A stretch of DNA of 64,000 nt from Patiria miniata. Lineage: Eukaryota; Echinodermata; Asteroidea; Valvatida; Asterinidae. The position numbers and the translations under genes were made by a program. The notes under the pieces are model-generated. The model was not told the origin of the DNA, did no database searches, and saw nothing but the letters and a program-made list of their open reading frames with translations. The stretch lies in contig NW_024037048.1 in assembly GCF_015706575.1 (NCBI RefSeq), positions 12,789,512-12,853,511 of the forward strand, read 5' to 3'. Position 1 is the stretch's first letter. Each line of letters starts with the position of its first letter. Below are positions 35,679-47,713 of the stretch, piece after piece.

Positions 35679-38600
35679 GTAAGCACATGCATACATACCT
35701 GTTGAGGAGTACTACTATTAACTGAATAATTACTTTCTTTGCTCCATTTAGCGCCGCCCGTGGGTTTCGCATTAGCAGAAAAGAAGACAGATTTGGCTGG
35801 GAAAAAAGTCAAAAGCTAAGCTGACAAGAAAAGGATTTTTTTTTTGGTCAAATGAACATAATGAACATGAACTTTTCTGCTTTGTAAAATGAAAACAAGA
35901 TTCAAGTTTGAAAGAAAACAAATCTGCCGAAATCAAATACTTTTCTTTCTCAACATTTAGATTGTTAAAAAGGTACAATATGTTTTTCACTTCAGTTGGT
36001 GAAGCTTCGGGTGGAGAACTGTGGCCAATACACGACATGCGAAACGTGTATTGGGACTGATGCAGAGAATGATGGAGACCCATATTGTGGATGGTGCACT
36101 CTGGGACGAAGGTAAGTTATACGGGATGTCTCCAAAGTGTTTGAGTGAGTTGAGGGGTGTAAGAACGGTAGTCTATCACCACTCAGATGGGGTACAACAT
36201 GTATGAAAATGTATCATTCATGGTGTATCATTGTAATGTTTACCTGAAGAATCTCCCTAATGCTGAATCCAAGCCTCCACTACTAAAACAACTACACCAG
36301 TAAGAGTCCGGCAGTCTCCTGACGACGAACAGAACACACTGTTCGAAACGTCGCCGGAGTCAGAACCACACAACCCAAAAGACATGTACATGGTGTTACC
36401 GCAAACTTTCCATTCTATATTAATGTTGTACAGGGTGACCCCAAACAATACAACCCTAAAACATTTGCCTTAAAAAAAAGGATCATTGAATTTTTATGCT
36501 TTGGGTATCAGATTAAAGCTGAGAGCGTTTTCTTTCAAATACTGAAGAAAAAAATCATGACAATAGCACTTTGGGTTGCTGACAAAATGCCAATTATGTA
36601 AAAGAAGTCATTTTTCATAATACTTCAAACAGTGAAACATTTTACTGTAAGCCTACTGTGCAATTATCCTTCATTTGTGCAATGTCTTTAATATTTGGGC
36701 ATATTTATGATGCTGAAAGGGTTTAAAATAGGAAATACTAAAAAGGATGAGGCATTTCCAGCAAATTCATTTGTACTCTTGTCATATTATGTGCCGTGTT
36801 GTTTGTAAGGATTAGGACATGCACAAATAGGTACAGTGGAAACATAAAAAAATCATAAAAACACAAAACTTAAAAATCAACCGATCTGGTTTTTTTTAAG
36901 GCAAATGAATTAGGGTTGCATTTTTGGGTCACCCTGTATAGGTAAACAATAATCTTTTGTGCACTCTGGAAGGGAAGTCATTTATCGGGCGAGCTCCTAT
37001 AGTTGGTCAGTTTAGTTGTTGATCGTGTCCCTGAAATAACTTCCATTTTCTTTACATGACCAATACAGAGTTCGATGAGCTATGGTTGTCTGAAGTTGTA
37101 ATTATTTGTATGTGAAATTTCGTACGATCCATCTAATTCAGTGATGACCTACTGATGTTTCTCAATGAAATCTGGAAAGTAGGACATTTCATGTTTTTCA
37201 ATTTTGGTTTTTGCTTTTGGTCACTGTCGACTACCAAGCTACCCTGGTCATGATAACATTGCATTCCTCCTTAGATGTACGAGATATTCAGACTGTCCAT
37301 CACCTGATGTATCTACTCGATGGTTGGCCTACAATGCTGCTCAGTGCATTAATATTACCGATGTAGCGCCCTATGATAACCTACCAATTACAGTCACTGA
37401 GCAACAGGTGAGAGACAGATGCGTTTAAATCTTTATTGCATCCGTTATAGGAACAAAAATGAAACCTGCTTTAGAAATTAAACACTTAGGCCTACTTCAA
37501 AGTGCAGATTTGTAATGGACGTATCCAGATAGGCGGATAGGTATGTGGAAATATTTTACGTCAATGCGACGCCTATCGTACAAACGACGTACATGTATAG
37601 GGCCTAATAATTTTAGTTTTGCTTCCCAGGGATCTCCAGAATTGAAATAGATTTTCATCCGTATATAATTTCACATATTGTTCCATGCACTTTGCCTTCT
37701 TAATTGTGATGAGTAAAAATTGTGCGCAATTTATTTTATGTACTCTGAATGGCTTCGTACAGTGAATGGTCTATTTCATGTCACACCATCTTTATTATGT
37801 TCTGAAATTTGTAATTTCTAAGAAAATATTTTTTTCGTGCGTCCGAATGATACAGAATGTGGTGCTTCATGTACTATACCTGTCGCTCATTCTCAGTCAT
37901 TTGAGCTCACCAAATGTTATTTTAACTCTGTCTTTAGTACCCCCTGACCAATGGAGCTAACTCTTGGAGTTCATTGAATATTAATAAAATAAATACTATT
38001 ATTTAATATGTCTTTTTTTCTTTCACATTTAGATCACCCTGACTGTGCAGCAGTTACCTGATCTAGGGACAGGCCAGAGTTATGAATGTCATTTCGAGTC
38101 ATTCGAATCTCCAGCTACGAAGAATGGTGAAGTACTGGAGTGTACGTCACCTCCTAGTGATGGGATACCTGACATTCCACAAGGAGGCAAGTGCAATAAG
38201 AGACACCCATAGGATGTTAATTAGGGCAAAATATACAGAACAAGCACTCAAAAAGTCGACTTATAGTTTCCTTCTTGTCCATTCTAGAATGAAATAATGC
38301 TTGTAAATCAATCGCATTATATCAACAGAGGAATGTGATCATATAGGCAGTACAATATGGTACACTGACGTACTTACTGTTAGCATGAAAATGATGTCTA
38401 CATTTGGTACCCACAAAAATCGATTTGAACTCGTAGTAATTTAAAAATACACGCTCATTTTCGAATTGTCTGTTTCAACTCATAAACGAGTTGATTTTGT
38501 TCTTATTTATTGCTAAGATGATGCAGTACACGTTGATTTGGGTGTCGAGTCATCTGAAACTTCAGTTCAAATCATAGACACCGACTTCTACTTCTATGAG

Positions 38601-40414
38601 TGTTCAACGCACACGTCGTGAGTATTCGCATATACCCTATTAATCAGCTGAATTTAAAATTCAATAGTTTGTTTTAATGCATATCCCCCCCCCCCCTCAG
38701 TACATTTGCCTGTGATATTTTGAATCGATGAATAATGAAATTTTCTTGGGTTGTTTACGTAGCTGTGTATCCTGCGTTGGTAGTCGCTGGGCCTGTGATT
38801 GGTGCGTGTTTGAGAACAGATGCACTCATGAAAGCTCCACATGCACACGACCTAATGAAATCATCATTACTGGAGATAACGTGAGAACAAAAGTATAAGA
38901 GCTAAGCCGATACAAATTTTGAAAAGAAAAAAAACCTTTCATTTTGCTTAAATCTCTTGATTGTAGAATCCTTTATGTCGACTATTCGGTAAATACGTAT
39001 TTTGTGCATTAGTTATTGAAAACGACACTAATTGTAATGTACTCCTCCCATTAAGCACACGTGGAAGTATCTGAAATTATATTTTAACTTTGGAAATAAG
39101 ATAATTCCTATCAGATTTCTCTTGATCATTAGTTTCAGATTGAAGCAGATGCATATTTTTGGGGAGGCAATGACATACTTTCTTGTTTGTTGGCGTTTAT
39201 CCACAGAATCCAACCGCCTCTGCAGTCAAAGGACCTGAGTTTTGCCCACAGCTGCTTAACCAGACTGCTGAAGTTCTGCTTCCTAATGACATTATGAGGA
39301 GCATCAATATCACGACTAAAAACCTGCCAGACGAAGCCAAGGTTAGTTTATCAATGGCTGGAAAAAAAAACAATGTCAGTATGTAAGTGATGTCCACGTT
39401 AAGCCCCGTCTATCAGAAAATTCCCCCGTCAATGCCTGATAGTGAAATTTTTCAAAATTTCTCTGAGTCCAGTTACCGCTTTGCTTAATTCTTTCTCGAA
39501 GAAAAAAAAACGATTTCCCCTTGCCGATGAAATAGTTTGCTAAATGCTATTGGTCTAGATATCTGACCTTCTTTATGACATTCAATGCAAAGTGAATTGC
39601 GAAGTTATCATTAATTGTTTGATAACAAGACCTTTTGGACCGTATGCACTTGAGGTGGGCCCGGTGCAGTTTGCAAGTGCTTCATTCATCCTATATAATC
39701 ATATATACTGTTATCATCGTAAACATTGCACGTGCTTAGATAGAGAGGTAAATGTTTGGATGATAAGCTGATGTTGAATTGCCTTTTGGTGGCAGGCAAA
39801 TGCATGTCTACATTACATCGGTTAACCTTATTGGATTTGCTGAATAACTGCGTTAAAATGTTGGCGTCGCATTGTCAAGTATTGAGCTTCTAAAGAACGC
39901 TGTCTACTTTATAAGACCTTCACTGGAGTCTATGAAACGCAGATATGATGGGGATAATACTGCCGAGTAAATCTTAGTTTTACTCTTTCCATACTCACCT
40001 AACTTTGCAGAACAATATTGGTCGTTACACCCTTTGTTTATTTTCCATGTGCAGATTTCTAGCTATCAGTGCAGCGTAGATGTAGATGGATCACCTCAGG
40101 CTGTTAATGCAGATCGCAATGGAGATAGGATCACATGCCAAGAGAAGGCTGTAAGTTAAATTCCAACTTATTTTGTGACTTAGATTGCTATGTGTTTTTT
40201 TTTATAAGAATGAAAGTTATCACTTATTATGCATACTGGCCAGACACAATGTTGATGTTTTGAGCTTCATGTATTAACAGGTGATTGTTTGCTTGCCTTC
40301 AACAGTACACTTACCTATCCAATGATGAACCAGAGATGGAAGTGGGACTGTCTGTTTCATGGACTGACATGAGCGGTGTTGCACACATCCTAGATGACAT
40401 ACATGGATTTGATG
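32906..40414 (+). CDS. Plexin/Met-type receptor paralogue (gene B), 5' part, truncated at scaffold gap
   Basis: Eleven exons join in frame: 32906-34149, 34972-35175, 35553-35678, 35996-36111, 37275-37407, 38033-38186, 38518-38617, 38763-38880, 39207-39341, 40055-40150, 40306-40414. Exons 6-11 are close copies of gene A exons at 4281-6870, and the introns match too. The product begins with a signal peptide and Sema domain, then PSI1, an IPT-like segment, PSI2 and the lead into PSI3. The next exon would fall in or beyond the N gap. No kinase exons are seen right of the gap, so B is truncated, rearranged or misassembled. Alternatively, B supplies the true 5' half of the gene A transcript. Confidence 0.85.
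35996..37407 (+). CDS. Gene B exons 4-5: PSI1 domain
   Basis: Exon 35996-36111 reads NCGQYTTCETCI...PYCGWCTLGRR, and exon 37275-37407 continues CTRYSDC...AAQCINI: the cysteine-rich PSI domain that links the Sema propeller to the stalk. The phase-2 junction splits an arginine codon. The large intron between them carries a mariner-like MITE. Confidence 0.85.
36431..36936. mobile_element. Tc1/mariner-like MITE in gene B intron
   Basis: About 506 bp with terminal inverted repeats CAGGGTGACCC...GGGTCACCCTG extending imperfectly inward (AACCCTAA/TTAGGGTT, TTTGCCTT/AAGGCAAA). TA dinucleotides at both edges (36429-36430, 36937-36938) fit Tc1/mariner target duplication. Non-coding. Confidence 0.75.
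38033..40414 (+). CDS. Gene B exons 6-11: duplicates of gene A exons 1-6
   Basis: These exons encode the same linker-PSI2-linker segment as 4281-6870 with scattered amino-acid changes (for example FESFESP versus FGSFASP, DMSGVAH versus DTSGASH) and no stops. The GC-AG intron after 38186 is retained. Intron sequence is also conserved, which points to a fairly recent duplication. The intron before the last exon lacks the MITE seen in gene A. Confidence 0.85.
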
Positions 40415-40776
40415 GTAAGGATGATAAGGACCGATTGATAATAATTTGAGGAGATTTACGATTTCGTCAGTCTAATGTTTATACATAATTATATTATTAT
40501 CCAATGAAATCGTCTTCTGTCACAATTCATTCACAATTCCGCTGATGAGTGCCTTATGGTACAAAACAGTCTGTCCAGAAGAGAGATCTGGCAAAGTTTG
40601 ATTAGCTCGTATTCGGATTTTTTTGCATAATTATATTATTATATATAATATGAGATTATTTCCAAAACGTGATAAACGTCAGTTTGTTACCTTTTAGAAT
40701 CACACCCACTCCTGGCTGCCCAAAGTCAGTATCGAATTTAAGAATACAACAAAGCAAAAATTATGTTGGTTTAATA

Positions 40777-41276
40777 NNNNNNNNNNNNNNNNNNNNNNNN
40801 NNNNNNNNNNNNNNNNNNNNNNNNNNNNNNNNNNNNNNNNNNNNNNNNNNNNNNNNNNNNNNNNNNNNNNNNNNNNNNNNNNNNNNNNNNNNNNNNNNNN
40901 NNNNNNNNNNNNNNNNNNNNNNNNNNNNNNNNNNNNNNNNNNNNNNNNNNNNNNNNNNNNNNNNNNNNNNNNNNNNNNNNNNNNNNNNNNNNNNNNNNNN
41001 NNNNNNNNNNNNNNNNNNNNNNNNNNNNNNNNNNNNNNNNNNNNNNNNNNNNNNNNNNNNNNNNNNNNNNNNNNNNNNNNNNNNNNNNNNNNNNNNNNNN
41101 NNNNNNNNNNNNNNNNNNNNNNNNNNNNNNNNNNNNNNNNNNNNNNNNNNNNNNNNNNNNNNNNNNNNNNNNNNNNNNNNNNNNNNNNNNNNNNNNNNNN
41201 NNNNNNNNNNNNNNNNNNNNNNNNNNNNNNNNNNNNNNNNNNNNNNNNNNNNNNNNNNNNNNNNNNNNNNNNNNNN
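40777..41276. other. Assembly gap of 500 N
   Basis: Exactly 500 unknown bases, a conventional placeholder length. Gene B intron sequence (matching gene A near 7340) enters from the left. Unrelated sequence, duplicated at 63.43 kb, leaves on the right, so the join should not be trusted. Confidence 0.99.
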
Positions 41277-41417
41277 CTTTTTTTTCTCTATTTGCTTCCA
41301 TTAGTTAACATGTGAATCATTCTGCACTACTGACCAACTTACACAAAATAAATATAAAGTTTATAGTTTTCAATGAGGTGGGGGGGGGGGTGCTTGAGCG
41401 CAAGGAGGAGATTCTAC

Positions 41418-41544
41418 CTTCTCTTTGAGCGTGGTGACTTCTTCCTTGCTGATCTTCCAGGAAACTTCTCCGTGGTCTCCAGGCTGCTTCCTCATCCAGC
41501 ATCCAGGGTTGGGAGAGCTCCTTGATGATTGTGTTGTTCTTGAT
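41418..41544 (-). pseudogene. SLC12 cotransporter exon fragment, frameshifted
   Basis: On the minus strand this encodes IIKELSQPWMLDEEA and, after a reading-frame change, SWKISKEEVTTLKEK, then a donor GTAGAATC. It matches part of the cytoplasmic C-terminal domain of Na-K-Cl-type SLC12 transporters and the SLC12 exon at 62121-62428. Two extra bases follow the EEA codons and one base is missing further on. The same extra bases occur in the copy at 63580-63707. Either a pseudogene exon or poor sequence. Confidence 0.6.
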
Positions 41545-42588
41545 CTTACCCAACCCACCAATCTAGACGGAAACCAATCAGAAGGAAAATGTGAATGAAT
41601 TTGCTCTAAATAAATTGTGACCAGGTCTTGGAAAAGACCAACGTTTGCGTTGCAAAAAGCCAAAAACCTGACAAATCTGGTTTAATGATCTTGTTACACA
41701 TTTTGCAACTTTGACTTAATTTTTTAAAAAGACCTGCTTGCATTTTACTCAACTGTTCATCAAAATTCATTCCGCAAAGTCTTCTTCAAGTACTCAACTG
41801 TGAGTACACATTTCGGTACTCAAAATACGGTACTCGAACGACAGTGCCTATTGTCCTCCAACGCCCGTTTGTGCACTAAGTCTATGGGAAAGGTTTAGAT
41901 CAGGGAACAAGGAAAACACAAAGCCAATTACCTCGGAAGCATAGCAGAAAACGACAGTGTGCGCGTTATGGTAAGTGTGTACAGTGTTCGTATATTTTAA
42001 ATGCATTTTGTTTTCTTTTAATGCAAACAAATATTATATGCATATACAGTATGTCCAAAAGAAATGTCCGTCTGACTATTTTTGAAATAACTACAAAACC
42101 ATGAAGTCCAATTTTGAAAAAGTTTGATTGTGCAGATACTCCCTATCTTAGGCCTCAACCCCGATGAGTTTCATTTAATTTCAGTCACGCATCACTGCAC
42201 ACTTGTCAATTGATCACAACAACATTTTGGGACACTGTGACCAAGTTCCTTGCCTTAATCAATTTCAGTGCTGTGTTAAGTAAGCTGTGTAAAATCCTGC
42301 ATGTTGTGAAAGGGCTGCAATTGGGATTGGAATCATTTGCCTGGCTATCAGTCATCACAGCAAGACCTCGGTTTAATGCTCAAGGGCAAATGATTCCAAT
42401 CCAAACCACATCAGACTTTTTTTCACAGACACATTTTTGGGACAAACTCTATGACAATTAATAATGATAAATTTAGTGTCAGGTTAACAATAACACTTTG
42501 GAAGTCTAACGTTATGTTTGTTTTAGTTATGATATTTTAGTAATGTAAGATGATTTGATATGATGGAGTTGAGATATCTGTCGCCTAC
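41545..42588. other. Non-coding stretch between SLC12 and endophilin fragments
   Basis: The first part (to about 41830) duplicates 63708-63970. The rest is AT-rich with no recognised exon on either strand; later endophilin BAR exons, expected here on the minus strand, were not found. Confidence 0.5.
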
Positions 42589-42889
42589 CTTTTGCTTGCT
42601 TCTTCTTTTGTAGTCAAGTCAAGACGTCGCCCCTGCAACTTCTTCCGATGGTGCTGAAAAAAACAAACATTGGGGAGACAAATAAACTTATTGTTTGACA
42701 AGAGACATTTGCACATTGCTGTAAGGCACCTTGTATAAATTATGGGTCAAAGTGTGACAATTTTCGAGTTCCTGTTATCTCTGAGCATTGTTTATTTGCT
42801 GTTCAAGTATCATTAAGAATGACTTCAACAATTTGTTGGGTAGATTGTCTGCTTCACATAATCACTCTCTCGGTGGACGATTGCATTAA

Positions 42890-43277
42890 CCCTTACCTTC
42901 CCAAATCCTCCAAAATCCTCTTTGCAAATGGAGGATTTTGCAGGATTGAGGCTGTTTAATTGGCAAATATGTGTAGCTGATTTTGCAGGATGCAGTGTGT
43001 CAAGGTCTTGGGCCGGCCTTGTGTTTGTTTATGCTCAGCTGTACATAAATTATACTTGAAGTCCTCCGCACTGTTCCAGGATGTCACTGGCTCTGCCTCA
43101 ACATATTGACAGTGATTGCTGGAGGATTTTGTAGGATTGAGGCAGTGATCATTCTTCCACGGATCACATTCAAGAAATAATGGAGGATTTTGCAGGATTG
43201 AGGCTGCTTGCAATTTTGACATGGAGGCAGTTGGAGGATTTTGCAGCATCATCACAAAAATGCCCAGGGAGTTAGGG
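42890..43277. mobile_element. TTAA-flanked MITE with repeated GGAGGATTTTGCAGGATTG motif
   Basis: TTAA at 42886-42889 and 43278-43281; the ends are CCCTTACCTTCCC and, on the other strand, CCCTAACTCCC, like piggyBac-type CCC termini. The motif GGAGGATTTTGCAGGATTG recurs three to four times inside. The host sequence on the two sides (about 80 bases, CACATAATCACTCTC and CATAATCACTCTTGA) is itself a direct duplicate. A related fragment lies at 45873-46014 in inverse orientation. Confidence 0.65.
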
Positions 43278-43624
43278 TTAAAATGACTTTAAACAATTTT
43301 GTATTCGTTGTGTAGGTAGTTTGCTATTCATAATCACTCTTGAGGACGACTGCATTAAGGAGTGCATCAGAATTATAAAATCACAGATGTCAGATTTAAC
43401 AGGGACAGGAAAAAAGTGGACCCCAAATTTATCGAATGACCCAAAGTACACAGGCATAAGTTACAACCCAAATCAACCAGTAATCGATCACTTGTCTTGT
43501 ATCAATTTTTTTTCCAGATTGGCCACAATTTGTGCTTGAATTTCCCCGCAGGTGGCTGTGCAACACAGTCCTGCTTCTATCAAAATCAACCAAATTCTGT
43601 CAGATTCTGTAAGATGGAACTCAC

Positions 43625-43758
43625 GTTGATCTCTTTCAGATCTTTGTTCTTGAGATGATCCAGGGATCCAGGAAGTTTCTGTCTGACGTTCAAATCGAAG
43701 GGGCCCTTGACTTCAGAAAGTTGCCTCAGTGATTCTCCCATCTCGACCATCGCCGTAG
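43625..43758 (-). CDS. Endophilin-like duplicated exon, copy 2 (open frame)
   Basis: 134-bp exon, open throughout, reading TAMVEMGESLRQLSEVKGPF and then NVRQKLPGSLDHLKNKDLKE, with acceptor and donor intact. Relative to copy 1 at 44476-44608 it differs at the conserved EELL, DAF and NFLDP positions; the last change is a local frame slip between two compensating indels. Flanking intron is duplicated too. It could be a mutually exclusive exon or a decaying duplicate. Confidence 0.6.
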
Positions 43759-44475
43759 CTGTATTCAAAAAATAACCAAAACAATTTTTTTTTTATTGAT
43801 ACCTATAAAAAACAACATTTTATTGTTCTGTTGTTTCCACCAAAACTAAACAGCTGTGCTAAGTATACCCTGGAAGCTAAGATTGTCTATGAAATGCATG
43901 GTCTATGAAATGCATTATTAGACAGAGTAAAAAAAAAAATGGTTTCCCGTCTGCTTTTTTTTTTTTTCCACCATGAGGTGAGGTATATGTTTTCATCGGC
44001 CTTGGTTTGTCTGTGAACAGGATAACTCAGGATAAATGCGGAGGCACTAGGCTCACGTGAATCGCGCACTCCGGACTCCTTCGACCAAAACATTTGCGAG
44101 CCTCGTCTTTAAGAACGCATGTACGTAGTCGTGGCGCGACCTCAAAATGGCTTCTAATTTTGCTCGCCGGATTACGCTATATGAGAATGTAATTTCCAGT
44201 AACCCTGGTTAACCCTTCTGTTAGTGAGCATAAGCCATGTCTGAATGACATGGCTTTGACTTACACTAGCCCACATGGGAAGCGGCTTCATCTGCTTCCA
44301 TAGGTGCAACTAATGTATTAGCCGTAGCCACTTCATTCTGACGTGGCTTTACGCTTTTCCATTTTCCCTCATTTGTGCTTGAATTTCCCCGAACGTGGCT
44401 GTGCAACACAGTCCTGATTCTATCAGAATCAACCAGATAAATGGGTGATGTTAGATTTTGTAAGATGGAACTCAC

Positions 44476-44608
44476 GTTGATCTCCTTCAGATCTTTGTTC
44501 TTGAGATGATCCAGGGATCCAGGAAGTTCTGTCTGACGTTCAGATCGAAGGCGTCCTTGACTTCAGAAAGTTGCCTCAGCAATTCTTCCATCTCGACCAT
44601 CGCCGTAC
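44476..44608 (-). pseudogene. Endophilin-like duplicated exon, copy 1 (one-base frameshift)
   Basis: 133-bp exon reading MVEMEELLRQLSEVKDAF then NVRQNFLDP, closer to known endophilins than copy 2. After DP one base is missing and the frame closes. Splice sites match copy 2. Confidence 0.65.
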
Positions 44609-45556
44609 CTGTATCCAAACAAAAACAAAAACATAACAAAACCCATCTTTTTATAATACCTATAACAGGAAAGATTTTATTATCCTGTTGTTTCCATCAA
44701 AATGAGACCAGTTTGGCTAGGTAAAAAAGTAAGTGTTCTTTCAGCAAAACGAAAACAATTCTCATAGGGATGCATGTGAATTGTTTTCGTTGTGCTGAAA
44801 TAACACGTACATTTCTTTGTGATCCATGGACAGAACTTTAAAATGGTGTTTGTGTTCAAAATTCCGTAACTTGAAAAGCAAATGAGTGATGTGAATGATT
44901 CTTGTGTTAATACAAAGCCCATTGATTGGGCTTTCATATCCTAGATTTGGAAAGTGCTACAGGCAAAACTTTATTCAAAAATTGTCCTGCCATTTGAGTT
45001 TTGTCTTTTTTGACTCACCTGTATATTGCAAATGCATGCATTTATAAATAAAAAAAAATAAAAAAAAATACAAAGTGGGTGCAAAAAGGCAGTGGGCAGC
45101 TACGAGAAACTGGTTTATTTCTTTACTTAGCCTTGCATATCTGAAGTGCTGGGCACTACATAAATTACACAATACTCATGGTACTATGTTGGTGGATTGG
45201 AACACTGATTAGAGCACCTTTTTGCGAGCTTTTTGATCAGTCTACCACAGAAGAAAGAGAATACATCTTGAAGCTTGCTCACCAAACGTCGAATCTTCTC
45301 CTAATTCTCTGCCGTTCTTCAGCATGACTTCTCCAGGAATCCTACGGGTTGTTGAGGCTTGGTTCCTCCATTGTTCTGACCACGGACTTTACTCATGGCT
45401 CTGGACTGTTCAGGAAAGACAATACGATTGATTAGGGTCAGCACACAAATAGAAGATCTATCTCTATTTGGTTTGTTTGAAGTGAATACTTAGACCCGAT
45501 TCAAACCGGTGTTCTATAGTCACCCCAAACGTAATTATTCCAAAGGTTACAATTAA

Positions 45557-46014
45557 AGGTAATATACGACATTTGCAAACATCAACAAACAAAACTACAA
45601 ATTATTATGAAATACTTTACTTGACTTTAGGTGAATGACAGTCTCAGACATCCTGTGAAATCATGGCACCTGGTGTGCTGTCATTTTTAAGAAAAGTGGA
45701 ATTTTCGTATTGATTTCAAAGAGTGGTCGGCCGACTATCGTTGGAAGAAACTGATTTGTCCCAAATAGTGCCCCAATTTACCCAATTTATTTAGTCCGCA
45801 TTTTTTTTTGCAAGCGGTTACACATCCGTGAGTGGATGCAAGCCAGCTAGTCTGGTTCCCTGAGCTCAGGGACAACACAAGATCCGGCCCAAGACCTTGA
45901 CACAGTGCATCCTCATAAATCAGGCACACATTTTTGCCATATAGCCTCAATCCTGCAAAAGCCTCCATTTTGCAAAAAGGATTTTGGAGGATTTGGGAAG
46001 GTTAGCGTCAATGA
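45557..46014. mobile_element. Composite of two MITE families
   Basis: The left part (45557 to about 45870), preceded by TTAA at 45553-45556, is a diverged copy of the MITE inside the retrotransposon pol: AGGTAATATACGACATTTGC at the end, then GGCACCTGGTGTGCTGTCAT and CAGCTAGTCTGGTTCCCTGA inside. From about 45873 it switches to reverse-complement sequence of the MITE at 42890-43277 (CGGCCCAAGACCTTGACACA) and ends near GGGAAGGTTAGCG. It lies in the intron of the endophilin-like gene. Confidence 0.65.
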
Positions 46015-46109
46015 TGTTGCAATTTTGGTTCTTACCTGGATTGGGCTGAAGGTATTCTATTGTCTTGTTCACCAATCATCCACTGTGTGACCTGTCACGT
46101 CAATTTTCT

Positions 46110-46832
46110 AATGAAAAAAAAAATACATTACCCAAAGACAATGAGAAGAATTCAATAAGCATAAATAATGTCAAGCAATATTTACTAATACTAAATGTGT
46201 TAAAACTTTTTTCGCTATGGCAGGAGAGATTCATACATGGACTCCGTTGCGTGTACAAAACAGAGTCCAACCTGGGCTAGGACTAGGGCTAAGTTACACT
46301 TACAGCAGACAGGGCTCTGGAGTGCTCTGAAACGTGCAAAACAAAACGGGCAAAGAAAATGTCCTCAGTATTTCACCAACCAAGTTGGAGACTCAATTCA
46401 ATTTCAAAGGAGATTTTTCTTCAATATTTTGCACATGAGAGGGAAGTCAAGTGATTTCAAATTGGACTAAATACTAGACTGTACATGTCCCAACCATATG
46501 GTCCAACTATTTGAAAAGACTGACCTCTTCATTCAGTGTCAATAGTCTGGTGGCTTGACTACGGAGAAATGTGTAGTAAATTGAGACTAGTTCCCGCTTC
46601 ATGCCACACATTTCTTTAGTTCTTTTGGCATGGTTTGATTGATGCAGTACTGAAGCTGTGTTGGACTGGTTGTTTCAGGTGCCAGTCTATTTTCTTGCTT
46701 TGCATGTTTTCAATACCATAAGTTTTGGGACTCTCATACACAGTATTGAGAGTCCCAAATTTTCAGACTACACTTACAGTAGTCTGAGTAACTTGGACCA
46801 TGCTTGGACCCAACTTATCGTCTTTTAACATT
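46110..46832. other. Intergenic or intronic stretch, small hairpins only
   Basis: No exon recognised. Short hairpins occur near 46725-46760 (TTTGGGACTCTCA/TGAGAGTCCCAAA) and 46766-46793 (TCAGACTAC/GTAGTCTGA). Confidence 0.5.
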
Positions 46833-47585
46833 CAGATTTCACCCTCAAAATGGCCTCCCAATTACTAGATATGCCACCTGAGGTACAAATAGACATCGAT
46901 GATTAAGATGGTTGTACTGAAGTTTACTTACGATCCGGAAGAAAAGTGAAATTTCCCGTTCAATTCTGAGAGCTCCCCTCGCGATCATGAAACGTTAAAT
47001 TTCCGACTCGTGTTAATGTTTGAACGACGTGATGTAGTCTTCATGCCCAGCGTACATTCAAAGGTCCCCATATCCCGAGTGCGATTCAGTTACCGAGCGC
47101 GAAGCATCGATTATGATAATGAGTAGACTGGATCTCGCTTGTGAACACAAGTGGATTTCAAATGGTAAAAGACAATCGGAACTAGCTTGAACTGGTTTCC
47201 GCCCACAAAAGCTGTCCTAGTTCCAGACTCTCTATTATCGTTCGAAATATACTTGTGTTACAAACGAGATCCATCTACTCATTATCATAATCATAATCGA
47301 TGCATTGCGCTCGTAACGGCATCGCACTCGGGATATGGGGACCATCGAATGTACAATGTACGCTGGGCATGAAGACCACATCGCATCGTTCAAACATTAA
47401 CACGAGTCTGAAATTGAACGTGTTCACGATCGCAAGGGAGCTCTCGGGATTGAATGGGAAATTTCGCTTTTCATCCGATCCAGATCGTAAGTAAACTTCA
47501 GTACAACCATCTTAATTATTGATGTCTACTTGAACCTCAGGTGGCGTATCTAGTAATTTGGAGGCCGTTTTGAGGGTGAAATCTG
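46833..47585. repeat. Giant inverted repeat, arms of about 360 bp
   Basis: Left arm 46833-47190 and right arm 47213-47585 are imperfect reverse complements; the outer ends are CAGATTTCACCCTCAAAA and TTTTGAGGGTGAAATCTG. Small indels separate the arms and only about 22 bases form the loop. No ORF of note. It resembles a foldback transposon or an inverted duplication. Confidence 0.75.
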
Positions 47586-47713
47586 ATGTTTTTGTTGGGC
47601 AATGTTGGGTTTTTGGGACAAAAGACAAAATTGTGTTGCTCGGCATATACGGGGATTAGCTTGGACCCCACTATCGCCAGACCATGTCCGAATGTTACAA
47701 AGGCGAAAAGTTG

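Larger units (their letters stand above)
42589..46107 (-). pseudogene. Endophilin-A-like BAR-domain gene fragment
   Basis: Minus-strand exons in order: 46036-46107 (ends KTIEYLQPNP, an endophilin signature), 45283-45405 (SRAMSKVRGQ, then MLKNGRELGEDSTFG), 44476-44608 and a duplicate at 43625-43758 (LRQLSEVK...NVRQ...KNKDLKEIN), and 42589-42653 (HHRKKLQGRRLD). Together they cover the N-terminal half of the BAR domain that bends membranes during endocytosis. Frameshifts are visible in 46036-46107, 45283-45405, 44476-44608 and 42589-42653, while splice sites look intact. The first exon (helix 0) and everything after GRRLD, including the SH3 domain, were not found. It is either a decayed unprocessed duplicate or a real gene in low-quality sequence. 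Confidence 0.75.

Noticed and set aside
42900..43250. CRISPR-like or satellite array of GGAGGATTTTGCAGGATTG
   Set aside because: Only a few irregularly spaced copies inside a TTAA-flanked element of a eukaryotic genome; explained as a MITE.
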